Shown piece by piece: positions 27,165 through 37,500 of a DNA stretch of 64,000 bases; position 1 is the first letter of the stretch, and every line of letters begins with the position of its first letter. The DNA comes from Thraustochytrium sp. TN22 (lineage: Eukaryota; Sar; Bigyra; Thraustochytrida; Thraustochytriidae): NCBI GenBank assembly GCA_013306675.1, contig JABLUY010000047.1:1-64000 (forward strand), in the 5' to 3' direction. The notes under the pieces are model-generated. The model was not told the origin of the DNA. It saw only the letters and a list, made by a program, of their open reading frames with translations, and searched no databases. Both the position numbers and the translations under genes were made by a program.

Positions 27165-28316
27165 ATGGCGGACGAGGACAGCGACGCCGACGAGCGAGAG
27201 GGCCTCCTCGGGCGGCCAGGCAGAGCGCGGCTCGAGCTCGCCGAGGTCCGATCGCTCACGGCGACAGCCAGCACGCTCGTGCTGGGCGCCCTCGTCGCCT
27301 TCGCCCTCGGAAGTATCGTTGGCACGGCGCTGCTCTGCGCCAAGGTTGGCGGCGCCGCCGAAGCGGCGTCGTGGCAGCAAGTCTTTGCGCCCTTCTTTGC
27401 CGGCGAGGCCTTGTGCGGCGGGCTCCAGGTCGCGGCCATCGGCCTCGTGATCGTGGATCTGCGGAGACGAGTTGCCGCGCCCCTCAATGCGGAGGTGAGC
27501 TCCTCCGACGAGCTCGCAGGCCTCGCACGATTTGTGCTGCGCCATGTCTGCTACGACCCGTACCTAGCTGTGACGCCGCCACTGCCTGCGCTTGGCCTCG
27601 TCATTGGCTCCCAAGTTGCGCTCATGCGCCGCTTGCAGGGCCGCAACAACCTGCCTGCGCTCTCCATTGCTTCGCCGCTGCTCGCCCTGCAGGGGCTCGC
27701 GCTGGTGCACTTGACGCTCGTGCGGTCCAGGGGCACCCTCACGGCCGCCTTTGTCGTGCTGAGCGCATCGCTCACGCTAGGTATCGCGAGCAAGGTCGAC
27801 GGTCTTCTGCATGCGCTTAGCTGGTGGTTCGTCTTCGCGCCGGTCTGGCTCTGGACGTCTGTGACGCTCGGCTTCTCCGCGGCGCAGCTCTTCCGTATCC
27901 GTCAAAACATCATTCAGCTTAGCAAGGTTCAGGAGCGCGCCTTTGCCGCCAGCGCAGCGGCCGGTATTCTCTCGCTCGTCGCCTCTGTGGCCCTCTGCAG
28001 CCTGCTTTCTGCCGTGGATCGTGGCACTCTAATGGTTGATACGTCGCGTCATCAGCTCACCTTTGCGTCGCTTGCGGCCGCACTGACCCTCGCGCAGCTC
28101 GCGCTCGGCACAGCCGCTGTCCTTGTCGGGGCGGACCAGAGTCGCCGTCTTCACGGCGGCAGCACTCAAGGCGGCGGCACCTGGCAGGTCGACGTGCGCA
28201 ACGGGGCGCCTCGCGTCGTCGTGGAGGACTGGGGCCTTCTCGGACAGGTGGCTGTCGTGATGGACCCGGACGGACTCGCGCAAAAAGAGGTTGAAGAGAA
28301 CTCTCCTGCTTTGTAA
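27165..28316 (+). CDS. Polytopic membrane protein (possibly TMEM185-like)
   Basis: 383 residues with about eight hydrophobic segments, for example LVLGALVAFALGSIVGTALL, LSIASPLLALQGLALVHL, LTAAFVVLSASLTLGIA, WFVFAPVWLWTSVTLGF and ILSLVASVALCSLLSA. The KVDGLLHALSWWFVFAPVW segment resembles the repeat core of the TMEM185/fragile-X-F transmembrane family, but the match is partial. The soluble N-terminus is acidic (ADEDSDADEREGLL) and contains an acidic-dileucine-like sorting signal (EREGLL). Function is unknown. The start is the ATG at 27,165; the upstream open frame is Arg-rich. Confidence 0.65.
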   Translation: MADEDSDADEREGLLGRPGRARLELAEVRSLTATASTLVLGALVAFALGSIVGTALLCAKVGGAAEAASWQQVFAPFFAGEALCGGLQVAAIGLVIVDLRRRVAAPLNAEVSSSDELAGLARFVLRHVCYDPYLAVTPPLPALGLVIGSQVALMRRLQGRNNLPALSIASPLLALQGLALVHLTLVRSRGTLTAAFVVLSASLTLGIASKVDGLLHALSWWFVFAPVWLWTSVTLGFSAAQLFRIRQNIIQLSKVQERAFAASAAAGILSLVASVALCSLLSAVDRGTLMVDTSRHQLTFASLAAALTLAQLALGTAAVLVGADQSRRLHGGSTQGGGTWQVDVRNGAPRVVVEDWGLLGQVAVVMDPDGLAQKEVEENSPAL

Positions 28317-28471
28317 TGGGGGGATGGAGCATACTCGTGGCTCGTCGCTGGAGCACGAGGCTCTTAAAGCTGAGCAGTAGGCTCTCGTTGCTGTGCAGTA
28401 GGCTCTGGCTGCCGAGCAGCTCCTGCAAAGACCTTCTGGTACTGGTACAAAAAAAAAGAATCAGGCGGTCC

Positions 28472-29467
28472 TCAAGACGCCTCCAAGAGCTCTGTGCTAA
28501 AGGCGTCGTCCATGCCGAGCGAGTCAGCCTGAGCCCTGCCCGCCGGCGAGTCTCTTTCCTGGAGCCGATTGCGAGGTAGCCAGTAATACACGAAGATGGT
28601 CGCTGTAATGGGGAGGTGGTATGCGCAGATCTTGAGCGAGATGCGCAGGAGCTCCTCAAAGCCCGAGTCGAACACCACACAGCGCGCTGGATCGCTGCGT
28701 CCATGTCAAAGGGCTGCGCGTTAGTCTTCGGCGGTCCCACCCTCTGTTCCACTTTTCCTCGTCAGGCCGTGGACGTACACATAAACGAATTTGAGCCAAA
28801 TGTCCAGGATCACCTGTGAGCCGGCGCCAATGGCGTTGACAGCCAGCAGCGTTCGGAGCGCGCGCTGCTGGCGCTCCACCTCGAGCTGGTCGCCGATGGA
28901 GAGGTCGGCGTAAATATGACTCCAGTGCATAGCGCCTGCCAGCTTGCGCATCACTTGCAACCCTGGAATGGAGAAGAGGAGTACGATGACGAGCTGCGAC
29001 ACCGACATGACGAGCCAGCGCGGGTGAAAGCAAATCTCCTGGCGGCGCGCCATGGCCGCCAAGAAGATGCAGGTCAAGTAGATCACGAAGAAGCCCAGCA
29101 GCGGGAAATAGTACCTCGAGAAGACTTCCGGGTCCGTCCCCGTCTCCGCTGCGCTCTTGGCGTAGTTGGCGCACGTGATGAGCGCTTGCACGCCTCGCGT
29201 GTACGCCGCGGCAAAGGTGAGCTTCTGATCCTTGTCCACCAGATACTTGATCGTTAGAAACATCGCCTGCAGCATGCCCAGCGTCAGCATGAGCACGTTA
29301 AGAGCGTACCACCCCGTGCGTGCGTAGACCGCCAGGATGCGCAGCGTCGCGTACGCGCACAGCACGAGGAGCCCAGCGCTCGCCATGCCCAGCGTTACGC
29401 CGCGGATGCACTCCCAGTCGAAGAGGTCCGGAGGCCCACCGGCCATGCCATCACAGTGCGGCCACAT
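28472..29467 (-). CDS. Seven-helix membrane protein in two exons
   Basis: Exon 1 is 29,467-28,741 and exon 2 is 28,686-28,472, giving 313 residues (942 coding bases). Unspliced, the frame stops at 28,721 after 248 residues and six hydrophobic helices. Removing a 54-nt GT-AG intron keeps the frame and adds a segment with a seventh helix (ICAYHLPITATIFVYYWL) and a charged tail. Helices 1 to 6 include GLLVLCAYATLRILAVY, LNVLMLTLGMLQAMFL, LLGFFVIYLTCIFLAAM and LVIVLLFSIPGL. No GPCR signature or named family is recognised. A second in-frame ATG (MAGGPP) lies 7 codons downstream of the first. It shares a 275-bp divergent promoter region with the coiled-coil/WD40-like gene. Confidence 0.6.
28687..28740 (-). 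other. Predicted 54-nt GT-AG intron
   Basis: The minus strand reads GAACAGAGG/GTGGGACC at the donor and GCGATCCAG/CGCGCT at the acceptor. Splicing is in phase 1 and joins the six-helix and seventh-helix parts. Other AG sites close by give a non-membrane frame or a stop, which favours this one. Confidence 0.55.
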
Positions 29468-29742
29468 GGGCTGGCCGCCACCGCGCCACGCCGCCGCCGC
29501 CGCCGCCGCTGATCAGCGCCGCGCAGCGCCTCGCCTCGCCTGGCTGGCGGCGAAGTCCGTCTGCCGAGGTCAAAGAGGCCTCGGAGGCCGGTACCGGCGC
29601 GTGGGACCGGGACTCTCCGACCCGTTGACTGGGCTCCAGCAAGAGCACTCACTCACTCTGTACTGCAGACCCAGGCCCAGAATCGCTTGCGCTTGCGCGC
29701 GTGCTTGCGGATGCGCTGCGCGAGGCGGCGCGCAGCGAGGGC

Positions 29743-29857
29743 ATGGCCGACGCGGACGATGCCCCGAGGCTGGGGACGTGGCCCTTGAGGCGATCGCTCA
29801 GCAGCTGGCCGGAAGGCGGCGCTGGAGGGGACGACGAGGAGGAGGCAAACTCACCGC

Positions 29858-29916
<59 letters not shown>

Positions 29917-32900
29917 AAGGATGCGAGCAGCGAGAGTAGGGAAATCGAGGCGAGATCGTTCAGTATTCGGGCCAGCAAGCTGGTGCGACGCAGCAGCGAA
30001 CGACCCGGAGGCAGCATGCGGTCTCTGCCGTCCGTCGCAAACGAGGAGGCAGATGTCGGCAGGGCGCTCCTGGACGAGCTTCTCGCCAAGCCGACAAGCG
30101 CGCTGACCGAAGCTGACCTAAAGCTGATCGAGATTGAGTTTGCGCAATGGGAGCAACGCACCGACAGCCTGCGCGAAAAGCTTTCGCAACACCAAACCTA
30201 CCACCAGACCAAGCGCGCCGAGGAGATGCGCGGAGAGCTTGTGGACCTTGACCTGCGCGTAAATCAGGAGCGAGAGGAGCGAGAGAAGCTCGAAGCACAG
30301 CTACAGATACTGCGCGAGCAGGAGGCCACCTACGCGGTCGAGGACGATCGCATCGAGGAGGAGCTGCACGGCATGGAGCTCCAGCACCAGCTTGAGCAAG
30401 TGGCCATGCTGCGTATTCGCGCGGACCGCATCCGCGAGCAGCGGGAGGCGCTCGAATCAGCGGAACTTCTTCACAAGGCCGAGATCGACGCCATCGCTGG
30501 GGAGCAGTCGCGTCGCAGCCACCTGGGCGAGGAGACGCTGCGTCGTCTGCTTGAAAAGGTTGACAGCCTGCGCAGCGAGCTGCAAAGACCCGAATACGCG
30601 GAAGATGAGCCCTTTCAGCAGGAACTGCATGCCTCCTTCGCCGCTGGAGAGGGCGGTGAGGCTGCCGACCTCCCTCCCGATGGCGGCGCGGACTTCGCAC
30701 GCCTGTTTGACAAGGTCGCGCAGGTACGCGAGGAACGCTGGGAGGGCCGGCTACGAGACCTGGAGGGCGAACTCGAGGAGCTCTGTGCCGAACGCGCCCG
30801 CCTCGCACGCGAGGAGACCGCGGTAAAGTCGCGTCGTCAGGAGCATAAGATGCTCGTCGGTCAGGGCATTGACTACTTGGTCGAGCTCGAGCTGGGCAAC
30901 GCGCCGCCGGCTGCCTTCGTTCTCGCCAACAAGGACGGCTCCGCGGCAGACACTGCAGGAGAGGGCCAAGGCTCGACGGCGGACCCGGCGGAACAGGGTC
31001 AAGGCCCAGCGGCTCGCGATGTGTCATCCGGCGACCACGACCTCGACCTTGACACACATTCACTGGATGCGCTCGTCGCTCAGGTCGAGCAAGGCATGAC
31101 GCTGGCTCAAACTCGCATCGAAGAGGGCCAGCAGGACTTACGCGCGCTCGCGCGCGAGCGCGAGTGGGTCCAGCAGGACTCGGTGCTGAGTGCAAAGGAG
31201 CGCGTCCCGTACGGCGGTGAGCTGGGGCCGGCCTCGTATGGCAAAGAGCACCTGCAAAGTTACCACGTTGTGCGGAGCGTGGTGCTTACCGTCGTGGACG
31301 ACTTTTTGCAGCGCTACGCGCCCAGCTCCAGCGCTGCGCAAAAGAAGGAGGCCGAGCTGGCCATGCAGCAGTGGAAGGCCTCCGGCGCCATGCTGGAGCG
31401 CCGCCTCTTCGAAGAGACGTACGAGCGCGCCGTCCGACTCATGGCCGACGAGATTATTGCCACCACGCTAGAGTCCGTGGTGCGCGGCATTTACGGCGAG
31501 ATCCAGACGGGCCAGGTGCTCTCGTCGAAGATCGCCGACAAGCTAGTATTAGGCGCCATCTTTAGTCTGTGGCAGGGGCCGGGCGCGGTGCCCGAGGAGA
31601 CGGAGCTTCAGGTGCGCAGCACCTTCCGAGAGTTGCAGGAGCGCCGCGACGCGCACGACGCGGCGCAGCAAGCCCACACGCGCCTTCCCGCTGCGCAGCT
31701 TTCGCTCAAGCTCGAGCGCCCGCTGCTCCCGCAGGACGTCAGCGTCTTCTACACAACCAATGCGGCGTACAGCGAAGCGTCCATGGCGCGCATTCGCGAA
31801 GAGCTTGAGAAAAAGCGAGCCCGGGAGCAGGACTTCGAGGAAGAGGCCGACGAGGCTCGCTACGAGCTGGAAATTGACGCCGGCGAGCAGGGTGCGGCTG
31901 GAAAGGAAGCTTCTGAAGAGGATTCTGACGATGGAGTTGAGGAGGACACAATGCAGCTGCGCTTTGGCACAATCCCAACGCTCGTGCCAGATACCGTGAA
32001 CAAGCGCGACCCTGGCTTTCGAGGACTGGAGCAAAGGTTTTGGAACCGCATCTCGTTCCGGTCCAAGCACATTAAGCTCGCGCACGGCGTGGGCTCGGCC
32101 TCAGCCATCGCAGGCTCCGCCTCGGGAGACTTTCTCGCCGTGGGCACAGACGCCGGCTTCGTTCTCGTGTACGACGTGCGCCCGGAGAAAGAGGCCCTCC
32201 TGCTGCGCAAGCACCACCCCAGAGACGCCCCGGAGGCCATCACCCAGGTGGTCTGGAGCATCGACGCCGGTTCGCAGCTCCTGACCCTCGGCGAGGAGGG
32301 CACAGTGACGCTCTTCAGCACGCAGAACCCGGCCAACACTGAGAGCAAGGAGAAAGGGAAGCCGCCGAAGGCTGGCGCCGCATGGCGGAAGACGTACCGG
32401 CCTCCCCCGCTTCGGGTCATGTTGCGGCTTACTTGGGAGGACTTTGAGCGGCCTGTGCAAGAGAACCTCTACAAGGAGGCGGGTGATATCGAGGAGTACA
32501 AGGCGCGGGTTCGAGCGCAAAAGCGCCGCCGTGCTCAGCACCGGAAGCGTGCGCAGCTGCGCGAGGCGGACGAGGCTGGCCTGCAGCCCGTACATGTCGC
32601 CTTCCACACGGCACACACGCTCTTCGGACTTCAACTCAGCATCCTGGTGGCGCTGCAAAACGGTGACATTGTCAAGTACAACACCGACCACGGCGAGAAC
32701 TACGGCGACCGCAGCATCTTTTGTCCTTCGCACGCGCAGGTCGAGCCCCAGAATCCGCGTGACGCCAGCTTGGTACCGGGCCAGCCTCGTCCCAAAGGAG
32801 CGCTGTTCGGATCTTCCATCCGTCGCGAGTTTTTCCAGGACCACAAGGCGCCGCCCGTCTTTGTCGGTTTCGTAAATCGCTGTTCGGAGCTCATGTACTC

Positions 32901-33873
32901 GGTCGACGCCAAGCAGCGCATGCGCCTCTGGCCCTATGAACCGAGCCAGTTCTCCGGCTTCGGCTGGTTCGTTCCTGTGCAGCGCTTCGCCCTGGATCTG
33001 CGCTCCATCACGTACACCGCGGAGAAGGTCATCCCGGTCGAGAAGCTCTTTCCACCACCCGGTGTGGAGGTTCCCGCGCCCAAGAAGCCCGGCGGCGACG
33101 AGGATGCCGCCATTCGTGCCGATGCGCACTTTTGCGCCCTCGCGGCGGAGGAGGAACGCCTCATCGCCATGCTAGACTTGCAGGAAAACCCGTGGCTCGT
33201 GCGCGACACGAGCGAGAACGGCCGTGTAATGCAAATCTTCGCGCCCGAAGACCTCCCAGTCGACGCAAGCAGCGGCCATCACGTCCTGGTCCACTCCAAG
33301 GGAGGTATGCTCGTGCAGCACCTGGTCTCGTATTTTGACCCATCCGTGGCGGAAGGCACGCTCGAGGACATTGCTCTCTCCCACACAGGCTCAGAGCTTT
33401 TCTTTCTCGTGCGGTATCCGGCGACGGCGGAGAAGCTCGCGTCGCTGCGCGTCTTCATTTTTGACACTGGGACAATGCAGCTCGAGCCTACGGCTGTCGA
33501 GCTTCTTATGAAGGGCAAAGTTCGTCCCAGGCTCGCCGTCTCGCCCATCTTGGGCGATCTCGGCTCGGACTACATTTACGTCCTGGTGGACTCCGTGGTG
33601 CACGTGGTGTCGCTCACAAATGGTCTTTTTGCCACGCAGGCGCTCAGGCCGCTCAGCAACAAAGGCGAGGCTTCGCTCAACCTCACAGACCTCGTCTTGT
33701 TTCGGGATCACGAACATCTGGCCTGCATCGGGCCCAACACGGACACCATCTACCTCTTTGCGATTGATCAGCAGGCCGACCCGCTCGCGTCCGAATCTGA
33801 CAACGCGGAAACGCGCCACGAGGGCAAGTACCGGCCTCGCATGCAGACCACGCCACGAGAGTGCGACGCTTGA
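29743..33873 (+). CDS. Coiled-coil and WD40-like beta-propeller protein
   Basis: 1,376 residues from MADADD. The N-terminus has a 19-Gln tract (29,860-29,916). Residues about 110-420 form long charged coiled coils (QREEREKLEAQLQ types). A further helical region with KKRAREQDFEEEADE lies at about 690-720. From about 750 to the C-terminus there are WD40-like strands, such as DFLAVGTDAGFVLVYDV, SQLLTLGEEGTVTLFS and DYIYVLVDSVVHVVSL; canonical WD dipeptides are mostly lost. It could be a scaffold of cilia, the cytoskeleton or membrane traffic, but I cannot name a family. It is convergent with the giant gene, with only 51 bp between stops. Confidence 0.65.
29860..29916 (+). repeat. (CAG)18-CAA polyglutamine tract
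   Basis: Eighteen consecutive CAG codons followed by CAA, in frame near the N-terminus of the coiled-coil/WD40-like protein. The long uninterrupted CAG run should be prone to length change. Confidence 0.95.
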
Positions 33874-33924
33874 TCAAAGGTGACTTAGAGAATGTTTGCT
33901 GGGATGTAAGTTATGCTACGGAGG

Positions 33925-34498
33925 TCATGCCAAAGGATGGCCGTCGCTGTCGTCGCTCATGTAGTTCGGGCGCTGCTGCTGTTGTCGCTGCTGCTCTTGC
34001 CCTGCGCCAAACTTCTTCGCGGCCACGGGCGGCGGAACTGGCCTCGCAGCACTGTTTGCACGCTGAGTTGCTTGCGGTCGCGGCGCGCCGCCGAGACGAG
34101 CCATGACCTGCGATCCGCCGCCCCCAGTGGGGGGCGCCGAGACGCGTGCCGAAACGTGTGTGCGAACCTCGCTTGACTTGCTGGGCAACGGTGGTGGCAC
34201 GCGTGGCGACGCGGGTCCTGCGGGTCGCGACTGTGGCGGTGGCACCGGCGGTGCCGCCGCCGCGCTGCGCGTTGCCGTGAAGCTCGCCTGTGGCATGCTG
34301 TGCGGCTGGGATGTGGATGCCGTCCGGGGCAACGGTGCCGCGGGTCGCGGCGCCGCGGGCCGGCTGCTCGGCACGGAGGTCCGTGCGCCCGCAGCAGGCG
34401 CCGGTATCGGTTCTGGTACCGTCGGTGCCCTCTGTAGTGCCTGTGCTCGTGCCTGTGCTTGTGCCTGTGCTTGTGCTTGTGCTTGTGACTGCCGTTGC

Positions 34499-34567
<69 letters not shown>

Positions 34568-37500
34568 GGTGCTGGGGCCGGGGCAGCCGCCGTAAAGTTG
34601 GACCTGGGCATTGAGCTCGTGCGGGGCAAGACAGGCGGCGGCGTTACCTGTTGTGACCGCTGCTGTTGCTGTTGCTGTTGCTGCTGAGGCGGCGGCGGCG
34701 GCGGCGGCGGCGATTGGGCCGCAGCGCTTGCGTTGGACACGGCAATCGGTGCTGGCATGGGCATGTGTGTGATGGTCTGCAGGTCGGAGGACTGCTTTCC
34801 GCGCGACTTGCCAATGGCGTCGATGTCGCTCTGGCTGAGGTTGAAAAGGCGGTCGCGCAGGTCCCAGATGACCTCCTTCTCGGGGAACTCGTGGCCCTCA
34901 GTGACAAACATGGTCCTCAGCGAGTTGACGACCCAAATGGAGCCGGGGCGTCCGCCGGAGGCGCCCGAGTCTTCCCACACCTTGACGGGCTTGAGCGAGG
35001 AGCGTACGCACCAGTGCTTGGGCACGCAGCGCACAGAGGTGACGTCAGGTGGGGCGTCCGTGGTGGTGGCGACCATGCCGAGCGCGACAAAGGCGTCATT
35101 GGGCGGAATGGGCCGCCATGCAAAGAACGGCGAGCCGTGTTGCTGGCTCCAGACCTGGTTGAAGCGCAACGGCGGCGGAAGAATGCGATTGATGAGTGGC
35201 AGCATGAGCTCGCTCTGGCCGGACACGCCCCAGCGCTCGTTGTCGCGCATCTCGAGCGTAAACTTGACGCCTCGAAGCGGGTCGGAGACCGAAGCCTTGG
35301 AGCCGAAGAAGGACTTGGAGTTGCCCGGCTTGTCGAGGGAGCCGTGCGCGTAGTGGCCAAGGCAGATCTTGACGCGGTTCTGCTTCAGCAGCGAGGACTC
35401 CAGCTCGGGACCCCAGACGCTGGCCTTGAGCTTGGTCATGGAGCCCTGCGAGTTCCACACACGCGTGAAATGGTGCACCTCCTTAACCTTGGCACGGTAG
35501 TGGATGACCACCTCGGCCTGCATCGCCTTGTTCTCGAGGATGACCTGCTGGCCGTCCTCCGCGTTGCCGTGCAGCTCTTTGATGCGCTTGGGCTCGATCA
35601 CGACGTCGGCGAAATTCTCCTGCTGCACCAGACCGCGCTCCGACATGGATGCCTCCAGACGGCGGTCGTAAAAGGCGCGGCGGAACTCCTCCAGGGACAC
35701 GTAGCCGTCACCGTTGGTGTCTACGCTGCGCATGACGGCGTACACCTGCTCCGGCCCCACGCGCAGGCCAAGCCACTCGAGCGCGCCGTAGAGCTCGGAG
35801 CAGCCGATGAAGCCGTTGCGGTCCGAGTCGAAGGCGCGGAAGGCGTCCAGAATGAACATGCCGCGCTGGTAGATGAGACCACGAATGCGGCTGATGGTGG
35901 CGCGCTCCTCGAGCAGGCCGTACTCGTGATCCGTGTCGAAAAGACGACGCAGCAGGGTCTCTCGCGCCGAGCGCCGCGAGCGCCGCCGACACTCGCGCAC
36001 CTCGTCGAACCAGCGCTCGCGCTGGGCGCGGTGGTTCACCTGCAGTGCACGCAGTAGCATGTTTACATGGCGCTCCTTGTAGTACAGTTCGCTATTGATG
36101 AAGCGAAAGGTCTCGTAGTACGAGGTCTGGTGGTACTCGCTGCCGGAGCCGTAGCCCTGCGTGGTGTCGAGCAGCGACTTGCTGAAGAGCGAGTGCATGC
36201 CCACGTAGGCGTTCGGGTTACCGTCGAGCATGGGCTTGCTCTGCCGCTGGCGCATGTGCATGAGGCCGCGCAGGGCTTCGGCCTCGTACAGGGACAATAC
36301 GGCGAAGTGACGGCCTTCTTGCAGGTGGTAGAAAGTGCGCTGCTCGATGAGCGCCTTGAACTCGTTCAGGTCGACGCCGCCCAGCGCTCCGGTCTGGGCA
36401 GCGCCGCGCAGCTTCCGCAGGGACTCGGTGAGCTCGCGCTGCAAGAACCCCTCCAGGTGATCGCGTTGCGCCTCCCACGACAGGTCGCCGCCGGGCGCGC
36501 CGGTGGACGCGGCGAACTTGGACTCCTCCGCCTCGATGCGGACGTCGTCAAAGCCGAGAACCTCGTTGCCGAGACGCAAGAACTCGTCCGGCGCCACGTC
36601 GAGCGCGAGCATAAGCTCGAAGAGCTCCTGCTTGTCCAGGCGGCCGTTGCCGTCCAGGTCAAGCATGGAAAAGGCCCGCTGCAGGTGCGCCCAGGTCTCC
36701 TGCGAAAGGTGTGTGGTCTTGCCAGCCGAGGTGCCCCCGGCGAGCAGGGTGGCGGAGCCCACGAGCGCTGCCGGATCTGGGACCCACTCCATGAGGATGA
36801 TGACGTTCTTGATGCGCCGGTGTGTCTTGAGGCTCCAGCCGGGGTCGTAGTGGTTCCGGCTGATGTACATGGCCTGGGGAAAGCTGATGGGCGAGGGCGA
36901 CTCCGTCAGCTTGCGGTGCATGGCAAACTCGGAGCAGGAGAAGAACTTCATGGCCGGCGCCGCGTTCGGCTTGCCAAGCAGCTCCACGTCCCACGGGACG
37001 GGCGCCTCATCCTTGCGCGAATACTTCTTCTTGACATACTCCTCCGGCTCCACCTGCTGCTCCTGCTCCTGCTCCTGTTCTTGCTCCTGTTCTTGCTCCT
37101 GTTCTTGCTCTTGTTCTTGCTCCTGTACCTGCTCGGCGTTGAAGGCCTGCTCCTTGGCGACATCGTCCGGGGACCCGACGCCCTCGACACCGGCCAGCGT
37201 CGGCACGAGCGAGCCAGAGTGCGCGCCGACGCGGCTGCGCTCCTCGGCGAGATCCACCATGCTCACGATCTCGTTGACCGTGGTGCGGTCGCCGTCCGAG
37301 GCGATGAGCGCGGCGTTGTCCGCGACGAGGGAACGAATCTTCTCCGCAAAGGGCTTGGAGCGCGGCACCGTGGTGCTCACCGAGTAGTCGACGCGTTCAC
37401 GGAAGGCGTCCACCGAGGTCTCCAGGAACTGGAGCTCGGAGCCGGCATCCAGCGCGCGCTCCCCAATGCGCGCCGCGTGGTTGATCATGAAGTGATGCGC

